From Vibrio sp. CAU 1672 (lineage in GTDB: Bacteria; Pseudomonadota; Gammaproteobacteria; Enterobacterales; Vibrionaceae), in the NCBI RefSeq assembly GCF_029223195.1, contig NZ_JARHUF010000003.1, positions 62,001 to 126,000 on the forward strand: a DNA stretch of 64,000 bases, written 5' to 3'. Below, piece after piece: positions 55,745 to 64,000 of the stretch. Position numbers and translations under genes: made by a program. Within the stretch, counting starts at the first letter, position 1; each line of letters begins with the position of its first letter. The notes under the pieces are model-generated. The model did no database searches. It was given only the letters and a program-made list of their open reading frames with translations, and was not told the origin of the DNA.

Positions 55745-56246
55745 TGAAAATCCTTTTTATTGTTGTAGTTGCGCTTTCATCCAGCCCGCTGGCACCGTGT
55801 GGCAAAAAGCCGCTATAGGTGCTATCGCTACCCGGAGAGATTTACGCATATATGCATCTGAAATAGACAACCGCGCGTAACAGAAACGCCTGCTTTGACG
55901 CCATCACTATGAATAGGCAAATGCATCCATAGCAACGGACTTGAAATTAACAAATAGTTAACCAGAATAGCAAGGTTTTCCCCATTACGCTCACCCTATT
56001 CAAGCAAACACAATGCCAGAAAATTAATGTTATATTTCAATCAGTTAAACAAATGGAACTAACAACCCCAGTCAGCAATTAGCCATTATTGCCAATTATT
56101 AGTGATATTAACCAATTCGATACTATCCATTAGTTCAAAACATGATTTTATTTGCCGACTGAATTCGCCAGAGTTTGGCCTATCATTGATTCTAACCACT
56201 GAAAAAAAGCTATCATCGCGTTGATTAACCAACAAGGAAGGGATCA
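55745..56246. other. divergent intergenic region
   Basis: About 500 bases between the adaptor (minus) and the phospholipase-D-like gene (plus). A+T-rich, with ATTAGTGATATTAACC-like motifs, but I see no ORF, RNA gene or defined operator. Confidence 0.45.
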
Positions 56247-57767
56247 TTGCTTAAGTTTTTCCACCGGAGCCTGATGTTATCCTGCATATTTGGATTATTA
56301 ACCGCCTGCGCGTCCATCGAGCCACGCAATCCGAGTGAAAAAAGCACCAGTTTTCATTTTGGCTACCAATCAGAATCAACTCTGGCGGATTTTTTTGCCA
56401 CGGATTTGCATGACCGATCGTCTGAAACCGGCTTTTATCCTTTAGCCCAGGGACATGACGCCTTACTCGCCCGCATCGCGCTAATAGAGTCCGCAGAAAA
56501 AAGCCTCGATTTGCAGTACTACATCTATCGTAATGATGAGACCAGCCAGCTCATCACCTGGCGTTTATATGAAGCCGCCAGGCGTGGCGTACGCATACGC
56601 TTGTTACTCGATGACATGCAAACGCACAACGATGCCGGTATGGCGGCGTTAAACGCACACCCGAATATCGAAATCCGGTTGTTTAACCCTCACCAGTACC
56701 GTAATGCCCGTGTATTGGCAATGGCCAGCGACTTCACACGCTTAAATCGCCGGATGCACAATAAATCGCTGACCGCCGACAGCGTTACTGCGATTGTCGG
56801 CGGCCGTAACATCGGCAATGAATATTTCTCTTTTGAATCCAATGTCGAATTCGGCGACTTCGATGTGATGCTCTATGGGCAAGCGGTGCAACAGACGGCG
56901 GATCAGTTTGACCTGTACTGGAACAGCCCGTATGCCATCCCGATGGCATGGATCACGCCAGAGGCAGAGAAAGTCAGCGACAAAGCGATTCAGGAGATGG
57001 TCAAAGAATGGCAGTTAGAAAAGCAGTTCTCAACGGGCCGATATAACTTTACCGACCTCAAACTCTACCAGCAGTTGCAGCAACACAATCTCAGCTTAGT
57101 ATGGGGCAATGGCAAAATCTGGTTTGACTTACCCGATAAGATCGCCACTCAGGAAAGCCAGTTGGTTGAAAACCTGAGCGAGCTATTAGGCCAGGTTAAG
57201 CATTCGTTGGTACTGATTTCGCCCTACTTTGTCCCCACCGAATCCGGCACCCAGGCACTAACGCAGGCGGCACAGCGCGGGATTGATATCACCATCATCA
57301 CCAACAGCCTCGCCTCCAATGATGTCTTTGCAGTACACGGCTGGTACGCCAAATACCGTCAGGATTTAGTCGCGGCCGGGATCAAACTGTGGGAGATCAA
57401 AGCCAGTGCGAAAATCAAAAATGACTGGAGCCTGACCGGCAGCAGCCGTTCCAGCCTGCACGCCAAGGTCATGCTCATCGATAAGCGCACCCTGTTTGTC
57501 GGCTCAATGAACTTGGATCCGCGCTCGGCGGCACTCAATACCGAAATGGCATTTGTCATTGACCAGCCAGAGTTCGTTCTACAGTCATTGTCGGTACTAC
57601 CGGAGCAACTGCGTGAGGGCGCGTATCAAATTGTACTAAAAAACGGCAACATTGCCTGGAAAGATCATCAAACCGGCCAAATCCATACCTCAGAACCAGA
57701 GGCAAGTGTATGGCGCAAAATTGGCGCCTGGTTCTCAGGCCTGCTACCGATTGAAGATCAGCTCTAA
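56247..57767 (+). CDS. phospholipase D family lipoprotein (cardiolipin-synthase-like)
   Basis: A 506-residue protein with a lipobox (FGLLTAC, Cys about 21) and two PLD (HKD) motifs: MHNKSLTADSVTAIVGGRN (about residues 170-190) and LHAKVMLIDKRTLFVGSMN (about 405-425), each followed by an Asn and Glu typical of the family. The order and spacing suggest a ClsC/YmdC-like cardiolipin synthase that condenses two phospholipids. TTG start with AAGGAAGGGA upstream; ATG at 56274 is the alternative. The downstream genes (TPR, DUF2391) are on the same strand after 118 bases. Confidence 0.88.
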   Translation: MLKFFHRSLMLSCIFGLLTACASIEPRNPSEKSTSFHFGYQSESTLADFFATDLHDRSSETGFYPLAQGHDALLARIALIESAEKSLDLQYYIYRNDETSQLITWRLYEAARRGVRIRLLLDDMQTHNDAGMAALNAHPNIEIRLFNPHQYRNARVLAMASDFTRLNRRMHNKSLTADSVTAIVGGRNIGNEYFSFESNVEFGDFDVMLYGQAVQQTADQFDLYWNSPYAIPMAWITPEAEKVSDKAIQEMVKEWQLEKQFSTGRYNFTDLKLYQQLQQHNLSLVWGNGKIWFDLPDKIATQESQLVENLSELLGQVKHSLVLISPYFVPTESGTQALTQAAQRGIDITIITNSLASNDVFAVHGWYAKYRQDLVAAGIKLWEIKASAKIKNDWSLTGSSRSSLHAKVMLIDKRTLFVGSMNLDPRSAALNTEMAFVIDQPEFVLQSLSVLPEQLREGAYQIVLKNGNIAWKDHQTGQIHTSEPEASVWRKIGAWFSGLLPIEDQL

Positions 57768-57885
57768 GTAAACAATGCCATAACGCCATTCAATTAACGT
57801 TTAAAAACAAACAGTTTTGCTAACCCTGGTCCCGATTTGTTATGGTTTCATTTGAGCAACCCACTTTTGACTTTAAGGACCTGCT

Positions 57886-58734
57886 ATGCGTGTTGTTACC
57901 GGACTTTTCCTCGCGTTGATCCTCAGTTTTCCGGCGCTGGCCGCTGAAAAAAAATACGCCGAATCTGATCTGCTGGATAGGCCACTAATGGAACGCTATA
58001 TTCTGGACGAGCTCAAATCACTGCGCCAAGAGCAACAGGATTTAGAGCGCAGAATGATCGTAGAAATAACCGATCGCGAGCTGGAAGTGGCCGATAAGTC
58101 ATTAAACTATGCCAATGTCACCGTAACCTACTTCTTCTACATTATTGCCGGTGTCGCGTCCTTGATCGCCTTCGTTGGCTGGCAATCACTGCGCGAGTTT
58201 AAACATAACACCAAGGAAATGGCCGACAAACGTCTGGAGAAAATCGCCCAGGAATATGAGAAGAAGTTCGTTGCTCTGGAGCGTGATTTAAAACGTAAGA
58301 CGCGCATTATCACTGAGAACAACAAAGAGATTGAAAAAATTAATGAAATCCATAATTTATGGCTACGTGCGCAGAGTTCACAAACCCCGGAACAGCGCAT
58401 AGAAATCTATGATGAGATTTTGCTGATCCGCCCGGGTGACCTAGAAGCCCTCACCTACAAAGCGGATGCTGCGATGGAAATCAATGAATATCACTGGGCA
58501 CTGAGCCTGTGTAACCGTGTGCTCGAAGTTGACGATAGCAATGGCCCGGCCCTGTATCAACGTGCTTGTGCCTATGCTCGTTTAGGTATTGAAGAGCAAG
58601 CCATCGAGGATCTGGAACGCGCCATTAACGCCAGTCCGTCAATACGGGATCTACTGGCAGACGAACAAGATCTTGAAATGCTCCACGGCCATGAGCGTTT
58701 TGAGCAACTGCTTCATCCGAGTACAGATGCGTAA
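57886..58734 (+). CDS. signal-anchored TPR protein with coiled coil
   Basis: A 282-residue protein: signal sequence (about 1-19, ends LAAEK), a polar region, one membrane helix (about 83-105, YFFYIIAGVASLIAFVGW), a charged coiled coil (about 106-165) and a TPR repeat region (about 168-260; AEQRIEIYDEILLIRPGDLEALTYKADAAMEI-like pattern). The TPR part would face the cytoplasm or periplasm depending on topology. I do not know its partner. The next gene starts 27 bases downstream, so they form an operon. Confidence 0.8.
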   Translation: MRVVTGLFLALILSFPALAAEKKYAESDLLDRPLMERYILDELKSLRQEQQDLERRMIVEITDRELEVADKSLNYANVTVTYFFYIIAGVASLIAFVGWQSLREFKHNTKEMADKRLEKIAQEYEKKFVALERDLKRKTRIITENNKEIEKINEIHNLWLRAQSSQTPEQRIEIYDEILLIRPGDLEALTYKADAAMEINEYHWALSLCNRVLEVDDSNGPALYQRACAYARLGIEEQAIEDLERAINASPSIRDLLADEQDLEMLHGHERFEQLLHPSTDA

Positions 58735-58761
58735 CGAGCAGGAAGCAGAAGGAGATTAGCC

Positions 58762-59157
58762 ATGAGCAGCCACTTCAATATGGAAGATGCCAGTCAGGTA
58801 CTGGTTGGCGCTTTTGCGCTGGCAGTACCGATTTCGTTTTCGGAGGAAGCCTGGCGGCTCGGCGAAAATCTCCCCCTGACCAATTTATTGCTGCTGTTCG
58901 GCTTATCCGTCATTTTTCTCAGCCTGTTTACCTACCAAAGCGTCTTTCAGCAAAATATTCGTACCCGCATTGCTGGCTTTATTTTCCGGGTGGTGATCGC
59001 CTATTTTATTGCTTCGATCGTCGTGGCTCTGGTTCTGGTCTGTATCGACAAACTGCCCCTTCTGACCGATCCGCTCACTGCGTTTAAGCGCATCATTGTC
59101 ATTACCATGCCAGCGTCGATGGGTGCCATCATCGTCGACAGTTTCGACAAAGAGTAG
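58762..59157 (+). CDS. DUF2391 integral membrane protein
   Basis: A 131-residue inner-membrane protein with four hydrophobic segments. The N-terminus QVLVGAFALAVPISFSEEAWRLGE is the family signature. Function unknown. GAAGGAGA lies before the ATG. It follows the TPR gene closely and ends one base before the converging soxR remnant. Confidence 0.85.
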   Translation: MSSHFNMEDASQVLVGAFALAVPISFSEEAWRLGENLPLTNLLLLFGLSVIFLSLFTYQSVFQQNIRTRIAGFIFRVVIAYFIASIVVALVLVCIDKLPLLTDPLTAFKRIIVITMPASMGAIIVDSFDKE

Positions 59158-59158
59158 T

Positions 59159-59581
59159 TTACTCATCCGTGCTGAGGTTCGATCCCACATGTTGCCTGCC
59201 CTGCACATCATCCGGATTACGCAGGGCACAGCTATCAAGCGACAAACACCCACAGCCAATGCAGCTGCCCAAATCGGTTTGTAACGTTTTGAGCTTCTGA
59301 ATACGCTGTTCCAGCAATTGGTGCCAACCGGCCCGCCATCGCTTCCCACTCGGCTTTGTTCGGTGCCTGATGCTTAGGCAGCGCCTCCAGGGCCTGTTTG
59401 ATCTCAGCCAATGACAAGCCAACCTGCTGAGCCGCTTTGATCACTGCAACACGCTGCGGTGATAACGTCGCTGGTTGCCTTGGTTGCGCCAACTCGATAT
59501 CAAGCCTTTTTGCTCATAAAAATGCAGTGCTGACACCTTGACGCCTGAACGCTTCGAGGCCTCTCCGACACTGATGTCCAT
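59159..59581 (-). pseudogene. soxR: soxR redox-sensing MerR regulator, frameshifted twice
   Basis: The minus strand encodes SoxR in three frames. From ATG at 59581 it reads [26 protein letters not shown], then [14 protein letters not shown], and stops early; the next frame gives [22 protein letters not shown]; a further frame gives GWHQLLEQRIQKLKTLQTD and CIGCGCLSLDSC, the [2Fe-2S] cluster-binding motif. The first shift lies near 59449-59456 (an apparent deletion), the second at about 59326 (one extra A on the plus strand). SoxR senses superoxide and redox-active drugs. Two independent shifts argue for true decay rather than sequencing error. Confidence 0.85.
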
Positions 59582-60038
59582 CCCTGACTCCTTATTCAAC
59601 CATCTGATCGATAGCTCAAGTTTACCTGAGGCAACAGTGCGGTACCAGGTACGCCCCTGTTAAGGCAGAAAACACAACGATACTAACCAGCCGCGGTTAA
59701 GCCCATGACAGAAGTAAGCTTGGTTACCTCTCCGAAGAATAATTATCTACACTGATCAGATAGCTGAACAACCTGCTAAACCAGGTAACTTCATTTTCAT
59801 GATCTAGATTAAGCAACAAACCTCATCCACATGAAATGTATCACATAAAATACATAAGGATTGCGGCATGCTTATCTTGTAAACACTCTGTTGAAAGTAA
59901 TCAGCGAGGTGATTTGTTTTATGCATAGAGTCATCCGAAAAATGACATGGAAGACGATAAGGCGGTAAACCCGCCCGACTCCGGCAGTTCGTAACCTGTT
60001 ATCAGGTTGTTCCCCGCGTCATCTTGCAAGGAGGCTCT
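59582..60038 (+). promoter_or_regulatory. structured leader of the EF-G-like gene
   Basis: About 460 bases without an ORF. The last 100 form two hairpins: GGCGG / CCGCC (59961-59975, loop TAAAC) and AACCTG / CAGGTT (59993-60008, loop TTAT), then a strong AAGGAGG site. It looks like a structured 5' leader. No known riboswitch was recognised. Confidence 0.5.
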
Positions 60039-62060
60039 ATGCCTATTAATAAAATCCGCAATATTGCTATTGTTGGTCAAACGGGTACAGGCAAAACCAC
60101 TCTGATCGAAAAGCTACTTTACACCTGTCACGCGACATCTCACCTCGGCAGCATTGAAAAGGGTGACACTGTAACCGATTTTGATCCACAGTCCATTCAG
60201 TATCAGCACAGCATTGAAGCGACTCCGGTTGCACTTGCCTGGCACAAACACCGGCTTAATATCATCGACACCCCCGGACAAAGTGAACTGCTCGGCCGCA
60301 CCTTGAGCATTTTCCCCGCCGTGGAAACCTCGGCACTGGTGATCGACCCACAAATGTCGCTCAACCAGACTTCCGACCGCCTGTTTGGATTCGCCAAAGA
60401 GCAGCAAAAATGCCAGATGATCATCATCAATAAGCTCGACAACAGCGCCGACCAACTTGAGTCCGTGATGGAGAAAATCGTCGATCACTTTGGTGATAAC
60501 TGCCTGCCAATTAACTTACCAGCTCTGGACGGCCAATCCGTCGTCGACTGTTACTTCGAGCCAGAACTGGAACGTGACACCCTGTTATCAACCGTCAGTC
60601 AGGCGCATGAAACCCTGATTGATCAGGTAATTGAAGTCGATGAAGAGTTAATGGAACTCTATCTGGAGCAGGGCTCAGAACTGACCCCGGAACAGTTGCA
60701 CGACCCATTCGAAGAAGCGCTACGCACCGGACACGTTATTCCGATCTGTTTTGCCTCAGCCCAAACCGGTGCCGGGATCGAATTGCTGCTCAGAACACTG
60801 GCAGAAATTATGCCAATGCCTAATGAAGGTAATCCGCCTCTGCTGGAGAAAAACGGCCATAAGGTCAGGGTGAACTGTGAAACCCTTGAGCACAGTGTCG
60901 CCCATGTCTATAAAGTCAGCGTTGATCCCTATATGGGTAAGTTAGCCTATTTGAGGGTCTATCAAGGTGAGATCAACGCCGGCAGTCAGCTCTTTATCGG
61001 TGAAAATAATAAAGCATTTAAAGTGAGCCATTTATATCAGTTACAAGGTAAAGACCGCCATGAGATCCCCAAAGCACTGGCTGGCGATTTTTGTGTCCTG
61101 GCCAAAGTTGATGAGCTGGAGTTTGATTCGATTGTGCACGACTCCCACGATGAAGACGGCGTGCAGCTACAAACCCTCAATTTCCCGGATTCAATGTACT
61201 CACTGTGCCTGAGGCCAACAAAACGCGGCGATGAACAGAAAATGAGTGACGTACTGAATAAAATCACCAGTGAAGATCCCTCATTGCGGATTGAACACCG
61301 CGCCCGGACCAATGAAACCATCATCAGCGGCCAGGGAGAGTTCCACCTCAAGGTGGCACTGGAAAAAATGTCGAACATATACAAACTGGATGTGGAAACC
61401 AGTCAGCCGAGCGTTGAATACTTTGAGACCATTACCAAGCCGGCAGAAGGTCATTACCGCCATAAGAAACAGAGTGGCGGTGCCGGCCAGTTTGGTGAAG
61501 TGCAGCTTAAGGTACGCCCACTTGAAAGGGGCGCTGGCTTTAAGTTTGTCAACAAAGTGGTGGGCGGTGCCATCCCGACTGCATTGATCCCGGCGGTAGA
61601 GAAAGGCATTATCCAGGCTATTGAAGAAGGGGCCATCTCTGGTAACCCAATCAAAGATGTTGAAGTCACGGTTTATGACGGCAAGTATCACTCGGTGGAC
61701 TCAAAAGAAATTGCGTTTGTGATTGCTGGTAAAAAGGCCTTTTTGGACGCCTTCAACAACGCAGATCCAATCGTCCTGGAACCTATCGTCCAGATGGAGT
61801 TGCATATTCCGACCATCAACGTCGGCGATGTCTCCGGTGATCTGTCCGGCAATCGTGGGCTGATTGAGGGAACCCAACCAATCGACAGCAACTTCACAAT
61901 GCTCAGAGCCAAGTCACCAGCCAACGAACTGCAGGATTACGCGCAGCGCTTACGTTCTCTCACCGGAGGCGAAGGCAGTTTCAATATGACCCTCAGTCAC
62001 TATGAGCCGGCACCACCGGCCATACAGCAGCAGGTTTGCCATAACTCACTATCTCAATAA
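60039..62060 (+). CDS. elongation factor G-like GTPase
   Basis: A 673-residue translational GTPase of the EF-G family: G1 GQTGTGKT (13-20), G3 DTPGQ, G4 NKLD near 140, then domains II-V, including the RHKKQSGGAGQFGEV and PSVEYFETIT segments of domain IV. It differs from canonical EF-G at the P-loop (EF-G: AHIDAGKT), so it belongs to the EF-G-like paralogue group of unresolved function. AAGGAGG lies 5 bases before the ATG, and a structured leader lies upstream. A strong hairpin follows. The true EF-G gene should be elsewhere in the genome. Confidence 0.87.
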   Translation: MPINKIRNIAIVGQTGTGKTTLIEKLLYTCHATSHLGSIEKGDTVTDFDPQSIQYQHSIEATPVALAWHKHRLNIIDTPGQSELLGRTLSIFPAVETSALVIDPQMSLNQTSDRLFGFAKEQQKCQMIIINKLDNSADQLESVMEKIVDHFGDNCLPINLPALDGQSVVDCYFEPELERDTLLSTVSQAHETLIDQVIEVDEELMELYLEQGSELTPEQLHDPFEEALRTGHVIPICFASAQTGAGIELLLRTLAEIMPMPNEGNPPLLEKNGHKVRVNCETLEHSVAHVYKVSVDPYMGKLAYLRVYQGEINAGSQLFIGENNKAFKVSHLYQLQGKDRHEIPKALAGDFCVLAKVDELEFDSIVHDSHDEDGVQLQTLNFPDSMYSLCLRPTKRGDEQKMSDVLNKITSEDPSLRIEHRARTNETIISGQGEFHLKVALEKMSNIYKLDVETSQPSVEYFETITKPAEGHYRHKKQSGGAGQFGEVQLKVRPLERGAGFKFVNKVVGGAIPTALIPAVEKGIIQAIEEGAISGNPIKDVEVTVYDGKYHSVDSKEIAFVIAGKKAFLDAFNNADPIVLEPIVQMELHIPTINVGDVSGDLSGNRGLIEGTQPIDSNFTMLRAKSPANELQDYAQRLRSLTGGEGSFNMTLSHYEPAPPAIQQQVCHNSLSQ

Positions 62061-62071
62061 CCGTAACAGTA

Positions 62072-62098
62072 AGGGGAGTGCATTGAATGCACTCCCCT
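62072..62098 (+). terminator. hairpin after the EF-G-like gene
   Basis: Perfect 12-bp stem AGGGGAGTGCAT / ATGCACTCCCCT with a 3-base loop, 11 bases after the stop. The following T tract is weak (CATTATG). Confidence 0.7.
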
Positions 62099-62179
62099 CA
62101 TTATGTAACCGCCCGTTGTACAAGCATAAACCTGCTCATAGGGCGTCGCTCAATGTGGCGCGACACCGTCATACCCGCA

Positions 62180-62374
62180 CTATTTTTCCAGTGACATACC
62201 TATCTGATCTAACTTGCTTTGAAACTCTTCAATGCTTTCCGCCCGGTAGGTCGGAGACCCATTAAAGTAACGGGGCTTTTCAGGCAACATTGCACTTTTC
62301 AATTGTTGTTCTTGCTCTGAGTTGTCGTGATACACCGTGACGCGATGCGGAATGTCCTGTTTGATAACTGCCAT
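62180..62374 (-). CDS. small hypothetical protein (64 aa)
   Basis: A 64-residue polar protein (AVIKQDIPHRVTVYHDNSE, ends EEFQSKLDQIGMSLEK). AAGGAGAG lies 5 bases before the ATG, so it is probably expressed. No family recognised, no signal peptide or membrane helix. It converges on the EF-G-like gene. Confidence 0.65.
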   Translation of the reverse strand: MAVIKQDIPHRVTVYHDNSEQEQQLKSAMLPEKPRYFNGSPTYRAESIEEFQSKLDQIGMSLEK

Positions 62375-62711
62375 GTTTACTCTCCTTGCTTAGTATGAAA
62401 GTTAAGCGTAGAAGCTAACCGTGCCAGTACCAAAAACCGCACAGCAAAAATCAGACAAGGCCTGCAATTTTGCGTAAAACCAACCGGCAACATCAAGACA
62501 AAATGAGCGCTGAAGCCAACAAATTCTTGCTGATTGCCGGTGAGATAACCCCTTCTCCACTACTAAACGTGCGCCGACTAACAATTCAGATGCGTTTGTT
62601 TTGGTTTTAACATTTTTCCCTTTAATGTGTAACTACATGCTGCCTCATATAACAATCAACCATAACGGGGCGATATAACATTTTTGATTACCATTCAATT
62701 TACTGATTCAA
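62375..62711. other. divergent intergenic region
   Basis: About 340 bases between the 64-aa gene and the sensor gene. A 60-codon minus-strand ORF exists without a ribosome site or family match. A+T-rich towards the sensor start. No gene seen. Confidence 0.45.
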
Positions 62712-64000
62712 ATGAACAAACTTGTATCCACTAAACGTCCGACGATTGGCATCATTATTCCGATGCTGAGCGGTTTTTATATGGGAGAGCTTAACGCCAC
62801 GCTGCGCCAAATGGCTAAGCAGTATGGGGTTAACCTACTATTCATCCGCAGTGGCCGGCGCAGTGACTTTGACTTGCCTGTTGCCCTGCACCACCTGGAT
62901 GCCTTAATGGTGGTGTTGCACGCGGCTTCCGATCAACTGGTAAAAAAGGCCCTCCAGAAAGGCATACCAGTACTCTCGTTAGGTGCCAGCTATGCGCCGC
63001 TTAACGTCGAACAGTTTTGCAGTGTACAACACGATGGCGTACAGGCCTTATATCAGTGGCTACGCCAGCAAGGGCATGAAAAGATAGGATTTTGTGGTGA
63101 CTTATCCGTTAATGACGTGCGCACACGTTTTAAGGCATTCCAGCATGCGGTCAATGAACACCATGGCGTATTTGATCCGGACGTTTTTTTCTGTGTGAGC
63201 AACTGCTCGCTCGCCGGAGGCCGGGAAGCGGCGGTCACCTTCACCCACAAACGCTCACCTTGCAGTGCGATCATTTGTGCCACAGACCATAATGCCATCG
63301 GCATGATTGAACAGTTCCGCCACCTCAACGTTTCTGTTCCCGATGATGTTGCGGTTGTGGGCATCGACAATGTGTTTTTTGGTCAACAAACCCACCCCAA
63401 ACTCACCACCGCCGATCAGCAGTTAGAACTGTTAGCAGAACAAGCTTTCCTGCGGGCATTGCAACGCATTAACGGCGCCCCGTTTTCACCTGAAATCAAT
63501 CAGGTGGCACAAAAGCTCGTCGTTCGCGAGTCGTGTGGAAATGCAGATGTTTCCCTCATCTCGCAGGAATCGCAGACCTCTACCCGCTATGCACTGCTGA
63601 ATGTGGAAGGACGCTCACCAGCTGAAATTTTTGAGAACTTTTACTCTCAGGCCCAGAATGGTTTCAACTCCATCTTAGATGCTCAGAGCCTGTACGGAAA
63701 CAATCTTGACTGGGCATGCCTGGCCCATTGCGATCAAGAGCAGTATATGATCACCAGTTGGGTGGAACAGGGAATGACCCAGCCTAAAGCCCTGCCGCAA
63801 GCAACCACTGCCTCTGATGATATCCGCGACTTTCCATTCCTTGAAGGTTGCGAGCATTATGTTGCCACGGTCATGCCGGTTGCCACCGGCGAAAAACAGC
63901 GGTGGCAACTGGTCGCAGTGGTCGACTCACTGAGTGATACACAGAACATCGGTACCCAGTCGGTGTTTAATAACTACCTTGATATGTTGTCGCTATTTAT
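62712..64000 (+). CDS. LacI-type ligand-binding sensor protein, partial (C-terminus beyond window)
   Basis: Open from ATG at 62712 to the window end (429 codons). Residues about 8-270 are a LacI/PurR-type periplasmic-binding fold (PTIGIIIPMLSGFYMGEL, then GHEKIGFCGDL, CSAIICATDHNAIGM, VPDDVAVVGIDN), but there is no N-terminal DNA-binding helix-turn-helix: the protein begins only eight residues before the fold. After about 280 comes a linker domain (EIFENFYSQAQNGFNSIL). In Vibrio this layout often precedes a GGDEF domain, which would lie past the edge (inference). No signal peptide, so the binding domain is cytoplasmic. No ribosome site was obvious. Confidence 0.75.
   Translation, partial: MNKLVSTKRPTIGIIIPMLSGFYMGELNATLRQMAKQYGVNLLFIRSGRRSDFDLPVALHHLDALMVVLHAASDQLVKKALQKGIPVLSLGASYAPLNVEQFCSVQHDGVQALYQWLRQQGHEKIGFCGDLSVNDVRTRFKAFQHAVNEHHGVFDPDVFFCVSNCSLAGGREAAVTFTHKRSPCSAIICATDHNAIGMIEQFRHLNVSVPDDVAVVGIDNVFFGQQTHPKLTTADQQLELLAEQAFLRALQRINGAPFSPEINQVAQKLVVRESCGNADVSLISQESQTSTRYALLNVEGRSPAEIFENFYSQAQNGFNSILDAQSLYGNNLDWACLAHCDQEQYMITSWVEQGMTQPKALPQATTASDDIRDFPFLEGCEHYVATVMPVATGEKQRWQLVAVVDSLSDTQNIGTQSVFNNYLDMLSLF

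Noticed and set aside
62402..62584. 60-codon minus-strand ORF
   Set aside because: No ribosome site, scattered Cys/Trp content typical of chance frames, no recognisable motif.

Overview
The window looks like a Vibrionaceae chromosome, most likely Vibrio or a close relative and probably the smaller replicon. The evidence is the gene content: a short second adenylosuccinate synthetase (PurA2 type) divergent from a LysR gene and a gene of the legacy 'ribosome recycling factor' (RRF_GI) family, divergent ppsR/ppsA, a secreted protease with a GlyGly-CTERM tail, DUF3015, DUF2391 and DUF4105 proteins, and a 163-bp palindromic repeat of Vibrio type. I found no rRNA, tRNA, CRISPR array, prophage or intact insertion sequence. 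Most genes have balanced G+C; about 22.9-27.3 kb and the regions around both cold-shock genes are visibly A+T-rich.

Layout. 0.1-4.8 kb: a tight operon of GT2 glycosyltransferase, VTT-domain membrane protein, GT39 (ArnT-like) transferase and nucleotide-sugar epimerase, then speG. 4.9-13 kb: prolyl oligopeptidase, universal stress protein, pirin, Prx5-type peroxiredoxin, a chymotrypsin-fold protease whose catalytic serine is replaced by threonine, a SPOR lipoprotein and dacA. 13-21 kb: yghU, a FabG-like SDR, a ChrR-type cupin, a small YdcH-like protein, an AraC/GyrI regulator divergent from a PLP aminotransferase, a secreted protein of unknown function and a lipoate-ligase-like protein. 21-27 kb: rhlE, then an A+T-rich RNA/cold-shock block holding a small hypothetical gene, the relic of a cspA-family gene, an intact csp gene and an RNase R without a basic tail.

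27-38 kb: a membrane protein, RRF_GI-LysR divergent from purA2, ppsR divergent from ppsA (regulator and target of the gluconeogenic PEP synthase), a SYLF-domain protein, a LuxR-type regulator, tyrS and a Dabb protein. 38-39.4 kb: a decayed patch with a thiolase fragment, a 46-aa gene and a second csp gene. 40-44.7 kb: BCCT transporter, a DUF4105 gene broken at an A7 run, and DUF3015. 45-55.7 kb: two RND efflux systems, TetR-adaptor-permease on + and adaptor-permease on -, separated by a candidate small RNA and the palindromic repeat. 56-59.6 kb: a cardiolipin-synthase-like lipoprotein, a TPR membrane protein, a DUF2391 protein and a soxR pseudogene with two frameshifts. 60-64 kb: an EF-G-like GTPase behind a structured leader, and a sensor with a LacI-type ligand-binding domain that runs off the window.

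The most interesting signals are the GT2-VTT-GT39-epimerase operon, which reads as a complete lipid-linked uronic-acid transfer pathway with a built-in candidate lipid transporter; the Ser-to-Thr protease; the relic csp copy that keeps its promoter-leader region; and several genes in decay (soxR, DUF4105, thiolase).
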